From Nitrospiraceae bacterium (GTDB lineage: Bacteria; Nitrospirota; Nitrospiria; Nitrospirales; UBA8639), in the NCBI GenBank assembly GCA_020632635.1, contig JACKFE010000002.1, forward strand, positions 650,657-714,656: a stretch of DNA of 64,000 nt. Direction: 5' to 3'. Numbering within the stretch: position 1 is the first letter of the stretch; every line of letters begins with the position of its first letter. Below the pieces are notes generated by a model. The model searched no databases. It had not been told where the DNA came from and saw only the letters and a program-made list of their open reading frames with translations. The position numbers and the translations under genes were made by a program. Positions 17,405-27,063 of the stretch are shown piece by piece.

Positions 17405-18141
17405 CCGCTCACCTGCTCCGATCCATCCTGAATTTGATGCACCAGGCCATCGTCCATATGCACGATCCGATCCCCGAACTCAAAAATTCTGGAGTCATGG
17501 GTTACAATAATCACGGCCCGATCCGGCCGTTTCCCGATCGCTCGCAACTGCTCAACCACTCGATGGCCGGTTTCGGCATCTAAACTGGCTGTCGGCTCGT
17601 CACAGAGGAGTAATTGAGGATCTCCGGCCAATGCGCGAGCGATGGCCACCCGTTGTTGTTCGCCTCCGGAAAGCCTATTGGGCAATGAAGCCAATCGCTC
17701 ACCCATTCCCACGCTTCGAAGGACCTCCTCGGCGTGAGCCATCGCATCCCGTTTCGGCATCCCCCGGATTAAGAGCGGAACTGCCGCATTTTCCGAAGCC
17801 GTCAGCGTGGGTAATAAATGATATTGTTGAAAGACAAACCCCAAATGATCACGTCGAAACAGGGTCTTGGCGCTCTGAGAAAATGCCTTGATATTTTCGC
17901 CCAGAATCATCAACTCCCCCTCATCCGCTTCTAGGATACCGGCTATGACCGACAACAGCGTCGTTTTTCCACTTCCGGACGGCCCGACTAATAACAACAC
18001 TTCGCCTCGGGCAACATCCAGATCCACTCCCTTTAACACCGGAATTTTGGTATGCCCCTCACCAAACGACTTCGTAATGCCTTTGGCCCGTACCAACCAC
18101 CGAGAAAGGTCATGCTCGAACTCCTGAACCGTGGCCTTCAC
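17401..18141 (-). CDS. ABC exporter ATPase (LolD/DevA/MacB-type)
   Basis: Walker A GPSGSGKTT, the Q-loop in FVFQQYHLLP, the signature LSGGEQQRVAIARAL, Walker B LLLCDEPTASLD and the switch His in IIVTHD are all present. Together they define a complete LolD/MacB-class ATPase. An open frame reaches back to 18204, but that overlaps the permease gene by 59 bp. A GTG near 18141 (VVNGVKATVQEF) or the next GTG six codons later gives family-length protein and is preferred; the exact start is not certain. It would energise the FtsX-like permease encoded immediately upstream. Confidence 0.93.
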   Translation of the reverse strand: MKATVQEFEHDLSRWLVRAKGITKSFGEGHTKIPVLKGVDLDVARGEVLLLVGPSGSGKTTLLSVIAGILEADEGELMILGENIKAFSQSAKTLFRRDHLGFVFQQYHLLPTLTASENAAVPLLIRGMPKRDAMAHAEEVLRSVGMGERLASLPNRLSGGEQQRVAIARALAGDPQLLLCDEPTASLDAETGHRVVEQLRAIGKRPDRAVIIVTHDSRIFEFGDRIVHMDDGLVHQIQDGSEQVSG

Positions 18142-18145
18142 CCCA

Positions 18146-19279
18146 TTAACCACGAAACACCACGGCTGGCTCCAGCTTCGCCAGCTTGCGAATACTGATG
18201 ACACTGGACAGGCTGCAAATCATCATCAAGGCCACAAAGACGCCGAGTAACAATGGCCACGTTTCTTTAAAGGGTAAGACTCCACCCCTCCCCGCCGTCA
18301 GCCCGAATAACGTGGCTAATCCGATCCCAATCCCATATCCAATCAATCCGACCGTAAAACTTTGAAGCAGGATCATCCGGGCCAACATGCCTGTGCTCGC
18401 CCCAATGGCCTTCAAGGCTCCAAATTGTTGGAGGTTTTCGACGGTGAACAAATAAAAGGTCTGCCCCGCAATCGCCATCCCCACAATAAACCCCAAAAAA
18501 ACCGTCGTTCCAAAATTTACCCCAATCCCGGTATTTTTGAGAACCCATTGCATGGTTTTCCATCCAAACTGATCTCCGGAATACGCCCCCAACCCTGTTT
18601 CCTTCTGAATCCGTCCAGCTAATGCCTCCGCGGAGATTCCTGGCTGCGGACCAACCAGCACATACGATAATTTTCGCCGCTCCTGCGGGGTGATACGCAA
18701 CGCTCGTTCATAGGTTGTATAGACAAAGGGAATATTTTGAAAACTTTTTTGAGCCTGGACGATGGCCACAATACGAACCCGATGATCATTGATTTCAAAT
18801 GTCGACCCTACATGGATTTTATTCGGCCCGCCTAATCGTTCAACCGTTAATTCATCCACCGCCACGGTTTCCGGAGCCCGCAACTCTTCAATCCTGCCGT
18901 CCAAGACCGTATACGGACGCCCAATCAGGGTGCTGGGATCAATGCCCACCAGAGCAATCTGCTCAAAATTCCCATCCCGCAACCGAGCTCGTTGCACACC
19001 TTTATACAAGGGGACGGCCCATTCCACCCCCGGCACGCTTCGGACACGCGTGACGGCGGTATCCGCCAGGGGCTTGATCTCTTCCACCTGATTGATATTG
19101 GGATCCGTCACCCAGACCGGCGCATTCACATTCGAAATGCCTGACATCGACCACGTCATCAATCCCCAAAAGATCGAACCCTGCTGCACGATCAACATCG
19201 TGGAAAACGTTAGGCCGGCAAGGAGCATGAGATACTTGGCCCGGTCCCCAAATAACATTTTTAAGGCCACAAAGCTCAT
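18146..19279 (-). CDS. FtsX/DevC-like ABC exporter permease
   Basis: The 377-residue protein has an N-terminal membrane helix (about 15-36), a large periplasmic domain (about 45-250) and three C-terminal helices including FLGFIVGMAIAGQTFYLFTVENLQQFGALKAIGAS, the FtsX-family core. It ends SVISIRKLAKLEPAVVFRG, where xPxxVFRG is typical of DevC. It forms the inner-membrane part of a tripartite efflux pump with mechanotransmission-type ATP use. Its start overlaps the stop of the tetR gene by four bases. Confidence 0.92.
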   Translation of the reverse strand: MSFVALKMLFGDRAKYLMLLAGLTFSTMLIVQQGSIFWGLMTWSMSGISNVNAPVWVTDPNINQVEEIKPLADTAVTRVRSVPGVEWAVPLYKGVQRARLRDGNFEQIALVGIDPSTLIGRPYTVLDGRIEELRAPETVAVDELTVERLGGPNKIHVGSTFEINDHRVRIVAIVQAQKSFQNIPFVYTTYERALRITPQERRKLSYVLVGPQPGISAEALAGRIQKETGLGAYSGDQFGWKTMQWVLKNTGIGVNFGTTVFLGFIVGMAIAGQTFYLFTVENLQQFGALKAIGASTGMLARMILLQSFTVGLIGYGIGIGLATLFGLTAGRGGVLPFKETWPLLLGVFVALMMICSLSSVISIRKLAKLEPAVVFRG

Positions 19280-19974
19280 GGAACCCGCCTGTGATTTGTG
19301 GGGCCAGTTTTTCGTGCCGTCGCTCGAGTCGGCCTCCGTGCAGCGTCTCCCTTTTTTCTTGACCGTCTCACTCCGGTCATCATCAGCGTCACAAACGTTT
19401 CAGCAATTTCCCGAGGATCTTGAGACAACGGAGCCTGAAACAAGACCGTCAGTAAGCGGTGATAAATCAACATGCCCATGAACGCTCTGGCCGCAAGAAT
19501 CGGTGAAATTTCACGAAAGGCCCCATCCTCAATCCGTTGCTGAATATAGCCTGCCAGCACATCGCAGAAGCTTCGAATATGGTTCTGAAAAAACATGTCG
19601 GATAACTCATGGCTTTCCAGGGCACTGAAGAGAATGAGCCGCATTAACCCATCGTCGGGCGCTCCGCCGACAATGGTCTCGGCAATCGTGCGAAAGACGG
19701 CCTCATCATTGTGATTCTGTGCGAAGTCTTTGACTTGGGAAATGAGTTGTGGAACGGGAGACTCCTTTGCCAAAATCGCAGCATATAAATCCTCTTTACT
19801 CGGAAAATGTTTGAAAATGAGCGCTTCACTCACCCCGGCTTCCGAGGAAATTTCCCGTGTTTTGGTTCCGTTGAACCCTTTTTCAGCAAACAACAACGCC
19901 GCAGCCCGAATAATTTCGGCTTGTCGATCTTTGGCTCGCAAACGGGTTGAACTGGATTGCCCTGATCGAGACAT
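19276..19974 (-). CDS. TetR-family repressor of the efflux operon
   Basis: About 232 residues start at MSRSGQSSSTRLRAKDRQ. The N-terminal HTH (QAEIIRAAALLFAEKGFNGT, then EISSEAGVSEALIFKHFPSKEDLY) is a canonical TetR DNA-binding domain; the C-terminus has the AcrR/TetR_C helices. A longer frame to 20076 exists, but it would read through the operator, and a reasonable ribosome site (GGTCGTGAG) precedes 19974. It is the first gene of the five-gene operon and should repress it, being released by a pump substrate. Confidence 0.92.
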   Translation of the reverse strand: MSRSGQSSSTRLRAKDRQAEIIRAAALLFAEKGFNGTKTREISSEAGVSEALIFKHFPSKEDLYAAILAKESPVPQLISQVKDFAQNHNDEAVFRTIAETIVGGAPDDGLMRLILFSALESHELSDMFFQNHIRSFCDVLAGYIQQRIEDGAFREISPILAARAFMGMLIYHRLLTVLFQAPLSQDPREIAETFVTLMMTGVRRSRKKGDAARRPTRATARKTGPTNHRRVP

Positions 19975-19995
19975 CTCACGACCTATTAAAAATAA

Positions 19996-20015
19996 TAGTA
20001 AGTAAACACTTACTA
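19996..20015. promoter_or_regulatory. TetR operator palindrome
   Basis: TAGTAAGT (19996-20003), spacer AAAC, ACTTACTA (20008-20015): a perfect 8-bp inverted repeat 22 bp upstream of the tetR start, in an AT-rich promoter region. The size and position match a TetR-family operator that would give autoregulation of the efflux operon. It is 198 bp from lon, so an effect on lon is less likely. Confidence 0.75.
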
Positions 20016-20119
20016 TATTAGGAAGGCGGTTTTTTTCTGTCAAATTTCCAATAAGGCTTCCTAAACGACTTTTCACTCATCCTGACAGCAAGCCATTGTT
20101 GGGCATCTTTTTTCTTGAG

Positions 20120-20147
20120 TTGACTCCACGGAAAACCGTCATATCTT
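20120..20147 (+). promoter_or_regulatory. Putative sigma-70-type promoter of lon
   Basis: TTGACT (20120-20125) and TATCTT (20142-20147) are spaced by 16 bp, 66 bp before the lon ATG. This is a plausible housekeeping promoter. CTTGAG just upstream could belong to a heat-shock promoter, but no matching -10 was found. Confidence 0.4.
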
Positions 20148-20213
20148 ACAAGGAGACGTGGAAGAACTGGATAGCCCCAGAGAACCACTATTTTTCCAAT
20201 TGAGGATGTACCG

Positions 20214-22634
20214 ATGAACGACATTGAACAATCCGATTCCAGCATAATCGTCACCCTTCCCCTCGTACCGGTTAAGCGTACTGTTTTATTTCCGGAAACC
20301 ATGGTGCCCTTCACGATCGGAAGAGGACGTTCCATCGCCGCCGTTGAAGCCGCCATGAACACCGAAGAGAAAGCTCTGCTAATGGCCACCCAGCGGGACT
20401 CGGAACAAGAAGATCCTACATTTGATGACCTCTTTCAAATCGGCACCAAAGCCGTCATCAAACAAATGGGGAAGACCGCGGAAGGCCACCTCCAAATTCT
20501 CGTACAAGGACTGGAGCGAATGGTGCTGCTCAAATCCGAAACGATAGATCCCTTTTTTACCGTCCGGGCTCGGCAACTTCCTCATCCCTCTGAAGCCGGA
20601 ACCGAGATTGAGGCCCTTCATCGGGCTCTGCATGACCTCTTGAATCAATTACCTGATTTATTAGGCACGCAAGGCGTCACAGAACTCGTGGCAGTACTCC
20701 GCGCCGAAAAAAGTCCGCTGTCCGTGGCTTATCGCCTCATTTCGCTGCTGAATTTGAATGTGGACCGGCTACAGGCCTTGTTAGAACAATCGGATCCGGT
20801 GGAAGTCCTGCGCCAAGTGTATGCCGCCCTCTCCCACGAATTGCAGATTCTGAAACTCCGCCATGAAATCGCCAGTCAAGCTCAAGCCGAGATTGGCAAA
20901 TCCCAACGAGAATATTTTCTTCGTCAACAGCTCAAAGAAATCCAGCAGGAACTCGGGGAATTAGAATCTGCGCCGGAAGACAGTGAAATCGGAGAGCTCA
21001 AAGCCCGTATTGAAAAAGCCGATCTGCCAGAAACGGTAAAAACCGAAGCAACCCGTGAATTAAAACGCCTGGCCAAGCTTCCTCCGGCTGCCGCCGATCA
21101 TCAGGTCCTCCGCAGTTATCTCGAACTGGTCCTGGAACTGCCTTGGAACACCAGCACGGAAGATAACTTGGACTTGGCCAACGCCCGGGCGGTACTGGAT
21201 GTCGATCACTACGGTATTCAGGATGTGAAGGAACGCATCCTGGAACACTTGGCTGTGTTGAAATTGAACCCTTCTGCGAAAGCACCGATCCTCTGCCTGG
21301 TGGGCCCTCCAGGAGTTGGAAAAACCAGCCTCGGCCAATCGATTGCCCGCGCCCTGGGTCGTGCGTTCGAACGACTGAGTCTTGGGGGGCTTCACGATGA
21401 AGCGGAATTACGCGGACATCGGCGGACGTATGTCGGTGCCATGCCGGGCCGTCTGATTCAAGCTCTCCGTCGGGCGAAAGCCCGTAACCCCGTTTTGATG
21501 TTGGATGAAGTGGATAAAGTGGGGAAAGATTTTCGAGGAGATCCCGCCTCAGCCTTACTGGAAATTTTAGATCCGGAGCAAAATCATACCTTCAGGGATA
21601 ATTATCTGGATTTGCCCTTCGACCTCTCGAAAGTCATGTTCATCACCACGGCTAATTCTCTGGACCCCATTTCTACTCCGCTCATGGATCGCATGGAAAT
21701 CATTCGCCTGCCTGGCTATAGCCATCAGGAAAAATTAGAAATCGCCAACCGTTACCTGTGGCCCAGACGGCTGAAGGAAGCGGGACTGACAGACCGGCCG
21801 CTCACGCTGGAAGCGGATGTGATTCCCCATATCATCAAGCGCTATACGCGGGAAGCCGGAGTCCGGCAGCTTGAACAAATGCTCGGCCGATTGACGCGGA
21901 AGATTGCCTTACACTTAGCAGAAACCGCGACGGATGAACCGGTGAGCCCCCTCGTCATTCGAAAAGTTGACTTGGGAGAATGGTTAGGGATTGAACGGTT
22001 CATGCCTGAGGAAGCCCGCAAGACGCTCCCCCTTGGCGTGGCAACGGGACTGGCATGGACTGAATCGGGAGGAGATGTGCTGTATGTGGAAAGTACGTTG
22101 TTGCCCGGAGGGAGTGATCTGACGATTACGGGACACCTTGGAGAAGTTATGCAGGAATCCGCGCAAGCCGCCAGAAGTTACCTGTGGTCACGCGCCAAAT
22201 CATTGGGGATCGACCCGGCGGTCTTCAAAGATAACGGCATGCATATCCATGTGCCGGAAGGAGCCATCCCTAAAGACGGTCCTTCCGCCGGAGTTACCAT
22301 GGCCACAGCCCTCAGTTCTCTCCTCTTGGGTATCCCTGTTCGAAAAGACACCGCCATGACGGGAGAAATTAGCTTGAGCGGGTTGGTCTTGCCGGTGGGC
22401 GGGATTAAAGAAAAACTTTTGGCAGCCCATCGCATGGGTCTTCGCCGCATCCTCTTGCCAAGAGCGAATCAAAAAGATTTGCGAGACGTGCCTGAGGCGG
22501 TGCGATCCGAGATGGAGGTGGTATTCGTAGAGTCCATAGAGGACGTTCTTCAGCATGTCCTCACTCACGCTCCGAGTTTTTCCGTCCCAGGCACAGCGGA
22601 GCCATCCCAGGCTGAGCCAACACCTACCGACTAA
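20214..22634 (+). CDS. lon: ATP-dependent protease Lon
   Basis: At 806 residues it is the usual length for bacterial LonA. It has an N-terminal substrate-binding domain (LPLVPVKRTVLFPETMVPF) and an AAA+ module with Walker A GPPGVGKTS (about 363-371) and Walker B VLMLDEVDK. The C-terminal peptidase has the Ser-Lys dyad: Ser691 in PKDGPSAG and the Lys of GGIKEKLLAA (about 734). Lon degrades misfolded and short-lived regulatory proteins in the cytosol. The gene is divergent from the tetR operon and stands alone. Nothing unusual is seen apart from a short Pro/Thr-rich tail. Confidence 0.97.
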   Translation: MNDIEQSDSSIIVTLPLVPVKRTVLFPETMVPFTIGRGRSIAAVEAAMNTEEKALLMATQRDSEQEDPTFDDLFQIGTKAVIKQMGKTAEGHLQILVQGLERMVLLKSETIDPFFTVRARQLPHPSEAGTEIEALHRALHDLLNQLPDLLGTQGVTELVAVLRAEKSPLSVAYRLISLLNLNVDRLQALLEQSDPVEVLRQVYAALSHELQILKLRHEIASQAQAEIGKSQREYFLRQQLKEIQQELGELESAPEDSEIGELKARIEKADLPETVKTEATRELKRLAKLPPAAADHQVLRSYLELVLELPWNTSTEDNLDLANARAVLDVDHYGIQDVKERILEHLAVLKLNPSAKAPILCLVGPPGVGKTSLGQSIARALGRAFERLSLGGLHDEAELRGHRRTYVGAMPGRLIQALRRAKARNPVLMLDEVDKVGKDFRGDPASALLEILDPEQNHTFRDNYLDLPFDLSKVMFITTANSLDPISTPLMDRMEIIRLPGYSHQEKLEIANRYLWPRRLKEAGLTDRPLTLEADVIPHIIKRYTREAGVRQLEQMLGRLTRKIALHLAETATDEPVSPLVIRKVDLGEWLGIERFMPEEARKTLPLGVATGLAWTESGGDVLYVESTLLPGGSDLTITGHLGEVMQESAQAARSYLWSRAKSLGIDPAVFKDNGMHIHVPEGAIPKDGPSAGVTMATALSSLLLGIPVRKDTAMTGEISLSGLVLPVGGIKEKLLAAHRMGLRRILLPRANQKDLRDVPEAVRSEMEVVFVESIEDVLQHVLTHAPSFSVPGTAEPSQAEPTPTD

Positions 22635-22773
22635 TTTTCGATGATCAGGTTCGCTGCCTTTACATTCTCACAAGGATTTTTTTCCAACGAGCCGAGAACT
22701 TATCTGAGCCGGATGATGAAGACCTAGATTTGGAGTATTTCTTATGAACTGAAAACGGCGTCACGGATTCGAA

Positions 22774-23220
22774 TTATTGCTCCATCGCTACCCCACCGGA
22801 AATCTGCTTCAATGAAAACTGTCCCCCGGGCTCCAAAGGTGCCGTATCGGAACCAATCCGGGTATACCACCATTCACCTTTCGCCAAGGGGATATCTTCC
22901 GAAAACGTGAGTTCAAATTCCCCTTCTCGATCATTTTCGGCCTGATACCACTTGCCTGTCCACACACCATTTTTCAACGCAATCGTTTCGAAACGGCCCT
23001 CTTTCCAATCATAGGGTCCGTGGCCTTGCTCATTGAGCACAAGAGGAAACGTTCCGTTGACATCTTGGTACTCCCATGAACCAGCTAACTCGCCAATCGC
23101 GTGGGGAATCTTGACAGGAACGCCAACCGAAGGCATCGGCCTAGCGATGCCCGAACAGGCGACAAGGCTAGCTATTCCAAGGACCGTCAACAATACATAT
23201 CGAGCTGTATTCCACATCAT
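22774..23220 (-). CDS. Putative lipoprotein of unknown function
   Basis: This 148-residue protein has a signal sequence ending in the lipobox V-A-C (LLTVLGIASLVACSG), so it is probably lipidated. The mature part is a small beta-rich domain with repeated aromatic/Gly segments (GSWEYQDVNG, GVWTGKWYQAEND, KGEWWYTRIG), which resembles a calycin-like barrel, but no family is recognised. It is encoded alone, convergent with lon. The 138-bp gap after lon contains no gene. Confidence 0.6.
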   Translation of the reverse strand: MMWNTARYVLLTVLGIASLVACSGIARPMPSVGVPVKIPHAIGELAGSWEYQDVNGTFPLVLNEQGHGPYDWKEGRFETIALKNGVWTGKWYQAENDREGEFELTFSEDIPLAKGEWWYTRIGSDTAPLEPGGQFSLKQISGGVAMEQ

Positions 23221-23423
23221 TCATCCTTTGCTACAGTCGGATTCAAGGTTCGGCGATATTCATGGCTCGGATGGTCTCTGTTAAGAGCTTTCTCCATGAG
23301 AAACAATGAGGCGCTTGGGGGATTCATTGTAATAAACATAAGAAGGGAGCGCGCAATATTCTCATGATTGTACCAAACGTATCCGAAATGAAAAGAACAC
23401 TCCCAGCCCATTCATGATCCGGA

Positions 23424-24719
23424 TTGAGTGCCCATTATTCTTTTACCCTAACGCGTATGGCACCCAACCCGAGGCTCAGTGGCCCACAATGTGGCGAAGC
23501 CCATTCAGAGGAAGACCGATGTCCCACTTGCGGCATGACCTCGTTTCACTCTGATGACCGCGCAACCCGGGATAGACCGATACCCTCCGTTCCAACCATG
23601 AATGCCCAACCGCCCATTACACCGCCGGAAGGGACGATATCCGAACTTTCCAGACCCAAAGATATTCCACGTCTTCATCCTCTATTTTGGGGTCGGGGAC
23701 GAACACTTTTTGGCATTTTTATTACCAATGCCTGTTTCACCATTCTCACCCTGGGAATCTATGTTTTTTGGGGTCGGGTCCGGGTTCGGCAATTTCTGCA
23801 TAGCCAGACCAGTTTCGCCAAAATGCGATTTGCGTATCACGGAACCGGCAAGGAACTCCTGCTGGGATGGTCGAAGGCATTTTTGGTGTTCGGATTACCG
23901 TATCTATTTCTGAGCATAATTCCGGTTGTGTGGCCCCACATTCCTGAATGGTTGCCTAATCTGTTTGCGGGTGCCCTGATTCTTTGCTTTATTCCCGTGG
24001 CCGTGGTAGGAGCTCACCGGTACCGATTGAGCAGAACCTCATTGGGCGCTATCCGCTTTTCCTTTCGCGGACAATGTGGAGAATATTTTAAAATATGGAT
24101 ACTGGGCTCCCTACTGACGGTTCTTACCGTCGGATTCTATTATCCCATTTTTGAAAATAGGAGAAGACACTTTCTGGTCTCCCATACCTATTTTGGCACG
24201 CATCCGTTCCGATACCAGGGCACGGGGAAAGGCATGGCCATGATTTATGCCAAAGCCGTTGGACTCATGCTCCTGATCGTACTATGCCTGCTGGCTATCA
24301 GCACTGATTCCGAAACCCTCCCACACCTGCTGCAAGGAACATCCGATGACTGGAAAGGAGCCCGCCTGACCACGACTTTTTTGTTTGGCCTCAGTGGTGT
24401 GCTGCTCCCATGGTTCTACCTGCAAGTCGCTAAACAGCGATACGTCTGGAATCACACTGGGTTTGGAGATGCGGACTTTCATTTTTCAGCATCCATATGG
24501 CATCTGATGGAACTGCGCTTCACCAATTTTTTCATGCTCCTCCTCACCTTAGGCTTGGCTTGGTCATGGGTTCAAATTCGCAATCTCCAATTTTTGTATT
24601 ACCATTTAAGCCTACCCGGATCCGTGAACTTCCAAACCATTCACCAAGAGGCCATGGATGCCTCTCCAACAGGTGAAGGTCTAGCCGGATTTTTTGATAT
24701 TGGGTTCGATATTGGATAG
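23424..24719 (+). CDS. YjgN/DUF898 family membrane protein with N-terminal zinc-ribbon-like motif
   Basis: The protein has 431 residues. The first 45 contain CGEAHSEEDRCPTCG, a possible short zinc ribbon. From about residue 75 there are two DUF898 repeats with multiple membrane helices: FTILTLGIYVFWGRVRVRQFLHSQ and the later LTVLTVGFYYPIFENRRRHFLV. The function of YjgN proteins is unknown. The following gene encodes an M48 peptidase, and DUF898-M48 pairs recur in bacteria, suggesting that the two act together in the inner membrane. The start is uncertain; an in-frame ATG lies 11 codons downstream. Confidence 0.8.
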   Translation: MSAHYSFTLTRMAPNPRLSGPQCGEAHSEEDRCPTCGMTSFHSDDRATRDRPIPSVPTMNAQPPITPPEGTISELSRPKDIPRLHPLFWGRGRTLFGIFITNACFTILTLGIYVFWGRVRVRQFLHSQTSFAKMRFAYHGTGKELLLGWSKAFLVFGLPYLFLSIIPVVWPHIPEWLPNLFAGALILCFIPVAVVGAHRYRLSRTSLGAIRFSFRGQCGEYFKIWILGSLLTVLTVGFYYPIFENRRRHFLVSHTYFGTHPFRYQGTGKGMAMIYAKAVGLMLLIVLCLLAISTDSETLPHLLQGTSDDWKGARLTTTFLFGLSGVLLPWFYLQVAKQRYVWNHTGFGDADFHFSASIWHLMELRFTNFFMLLLTLGLAWSWVQIRNLQFLYYHLSLPGSVNFQTIHQEAMDASPTGEGLAGFFDIGFDIG

Positions 24720-24807
24720 CCTTGGACATCACAAAAAATATGGACGAGAGCCATCGCTGTTCCGGATAGTTCTGAACACACCTGACGCCTTGGACTAAAT
24801 CACTCCC

Positions 24808-25914
24808 ATGTCTCATCCAACCGAGTGGAATGGTACCTATTACGACGGTCATTCACCCATCCCTCACCATGTTCGCATTAAGGTCGAACCGCTTGGTCTG
24901 ACGCTGAAATTTCCCAACGGTCTTACCGACTTCTGGAAGTATCAGGAATTACGACAAACCCAAGGGCGTTATTCGGGGGAAGAAGTTCGATTGGAACGAG
25001 GCCATGGCATCGGTGAAACCCTGGTGGTGCCAAATCAGAACATCCTTCGTGCCATTCATCAAGAAGGGCAAACCCACGCGGCCCACTTCCACCATCCAGG
25101 CACCAGATCCAAACGTGTCGTCTTCACCATTGTAGCTGCCTTGGCCTGTATCCCTGCAATTTATGCCATGTTTGCTTGGGGAATTCCCTGGTTGGCAGGT
25201 CCGATTACGGCAACCATCCCCGTTTCTTGGGAAACACAACTTGGGGATTTTATCCAACAAGAATTGACGAGGAATCAGTCTACCTGTGAGCATCCTGAGC
25301 TTGCAGACAAGATGAACACCATGATGACGAGACTGACCACTCCATTATCTCAGAGCCCATATGCCTTTCACCTAACGGTCGTCGACAGCCCAGTCATCAA
25401 TGCCTTGGCCGCTCCTGGAGGTCGCTTGATCGTCTTTCGTGGATTATTACAAAAAACAGAGAGCCCTCAAGAACTGGCCGGAGTCCTTGCGCATGAAATT
25501 CAGCATGTTCGATTGCGACATGGCATGCGACTCATCGTGCAACACGTCTCGATGGCCTTTATCATTGCGGCCCTCAGTGGCGATGCCAGCGGAATGATCG
25601 CCTACGGGTTACAGGCGGCTCAGACGTTACAAACGCTCTCCTATAGCCGAGACGCGGAAAGACAGGCCGACCAAGAGGGGCTTGCGCTTCTTTACCAAGC
25701 CCACGTTGATCCAAACGGTATGATGTCTTTTTTCGTCAATCTCGGAAACGAACAGCCGGATAGCTCCCCACTTCGCTATCTATCCACTCATCCTTCAACG
25801 GAGGAACGCCTGCAATATCTTCAAACCATATCACCGGCCCCTTCTCCCCACATCCTGCCGTTCTCATTTGAGCAAGACTGGGGACAGATTCGCAATCTAT
25901 GCCATGCCTCATAA
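24808..25914 (+). CDS. M48 family zinc metallopeptidase (HtpX/YfgC-like), membrane-anchored
   Basis: The protein has 368 residues. A soluble N-terminal domain (about 1-100) precedes one membrane helix (about 107-130). The peptidase domain follows, with the zinc motif HEIQH in ELAGVLAHEIQHVRLRHG and the third ligand region SRDAERQADQEGLALLY. It would act as an oligopeptidase or quality-control protease facing the periplasm. It sits 88 bp after the DUF898 gene in the same direction and is probably co-expressed. Family confidence is high; the substrate is unknown. Confidence 0.88.
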   Translation: MSHPTEWNGTYYDGHSPIPHHVRIKVEPLGLTLKFPNGLTDFWKYQELRQTQGRYSGEEVRLERGHGIGETLVVPNQNILRAIHQEGQTHAAHFHHPGTRSKRVVFTIVAALACIPAIYAMFAWGIPWLAGPITATIPVSWETQLGDFIQQELTRNQSTCEHPELADKMNTMMTRLTTPLSQSPYAFHLTVVDSPVINALAAPGGRLIVFRGLLQKTESPQELAGVLAHEIQHVRLRHGMRLIVQHVSMAFIIAALSGDASGMIAYGLQAAQTLQTLSYSRDAERQADQEGLALLYQAHVDPNGMMSFFVNLGNEQPDSSPLRYLSTHPSTEERLQYLQTISPAPSPHILPFSFEQDWGQIRNLCHAS

Positions 25915-25993
25915 TGGTCTATTCGCCATGAATGTTGTCATCTATGGACAAGCGAGGCCTATTGCCAACCGGATCAGCCGATGAAAGCACCTC

Positions 25994-26278
25994 TTACAAC
26001 TTCCGGAAGGTAATATGATCTTTATATTCCTGAATCGCCGCACCCAAGGCATTCGAGCCTAAAGGGATATTGGCCTCCAATGCGTCTTCAATCGCGGGAT
26101 CATCAATGATGACTTCATAACGTTCATGTTGGTTCGTTAAAACCATTCCCTTCTCCACCTGTCGAGGCATGTAAATTTCCGTCCATACTTCCTTTTCCAC
26201 TAGGCACACATCCCGGAATCTCTCATATAACAGCGCCAACCGTTCTTGATCGGAAATAATCAGGGGATTATTGTCCAT
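25994..26278 (-). CDS. Small conserved-looking hypothetical protein
   Basis: This 94-residue acidic, soluble protein (MDNNPLIISDQERLALLYER) has a predicted helical start and a beta-rich centre (VLTNQHERYEVIIDDPAIED). No motif was recognised. It is encoded alone and convergent with the M48 gene. The codon pattern looks coding and there is no competing frame. Confidence 0.5.
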   Translation of the reverse strand: MDNNPLIISDQERLALLYERFRDVCLVEKEVWTEIYMPRQVEKGMVLTNQHERYEVIIDDPAIEDALEANIPLGSNALGAAIQEYKDHITFRKL

Positions 26279-26432
26279 TCGTCCCTCTCTTTCTCGTCAA
26301 CCGGCAGTGGATCCAATCATGCAAGCAAAGTGCTTCATACCCAATTTTGGCCATTCGATTCAACCAGTAGTGCCATGAAGAGCGATTCCTCCCACCCCAC
26401 CGAGGCCTATTTTGTGAGAAGGCAAGGAACCG

Positions 26433-26879
26433 CTACAGATTGGCGGAGGATTTGAGAAAGGCCAGAGAGGGATCTTGGGGGGTGAGAATCAACGCCGGAC
26501 GACCATCCATAAAATGATCTGTGACAAAACCGAGTACCCCCTGCTGGAAAGGAAACAACCTGATCACCGCCACACGGGTCTCCTGTTCACCGGTGAGCAC
26601 CAATTGAAGTTCTTGAGGAATTTGGGTTTCACGGGTACGCCGAAACCCCTGATACAGGGTTCGTCCAGCGTCTTTTGGAAGCACATCCTGAATCGATTTT
26701 CCGATAAGGTCCTCCCCCCCCAACATATGGCGGCAAGGAACGGGGAAAAAACAATCCTCATAGATTCCGTTTGCATTCCAACGAAAAATTTTATGGGGGA
26801 AAAAAAAGGCCTGTTCGGGACGAAAAATCTGACTCAGCAGAACTTCCCATGTGACTTTGGACCAGCGCGCGCTCGCCAT
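26433..26879 (-). CDS. PAS-fold-like small protein
   Basis: It has 148 residues from the ATG at 26879, which has a strong Shine-Dalgarno (AAGGAGG) five bases upstream, so the longer frame to 26906 is not used. The segment RPEQAFFFPHKIFRWNANGIYEDCFF, then LIGKSIQDVLPKDAGRTLYQGFRRT and EQETRVAVIRLFPFQ, follows a PAS-domain strand/helix order. No output domain is attached. It may be a stand-alone sensor domain. PAS identification is tentative. Confidence 0.55.
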   Translation of the reverse strand: MASARWSKVTWEVLLSQIFRPEQAFFFPHKIFRWNANGIYEDCFFPVPCRHMLGGEDLIGKSIQDVLPKDAGRTLYQGFRRTRETQIPQELQLVLTGEQETRVAVIRLFPFQQGVLGFVTDHFMDGRPALILTPQDPSLAFLKSSANL

Positions 26880-27063
26880 GAAACCCTCCTTGGTTTCTGC
26901 GTACACTCAATAACTTTAGGAAAAATTGTTTTAAAAATCAATCAAGAACCGAAACGCTAGATTTCCCAGAAAAACTCTTTTCTCCATTATCCATGGTTAG
27001 TCTTCTTATGCCATACATTCGGAGAGACCGATTCATCCAGTGCGACCAATGCCTCGCTCCAAA

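Noticed and set aside
18139..18204. Extended start of the ABC ATPase
   Set aside because: It would overlap the permease gene by 59 bp and adds a leader not seen in the family.
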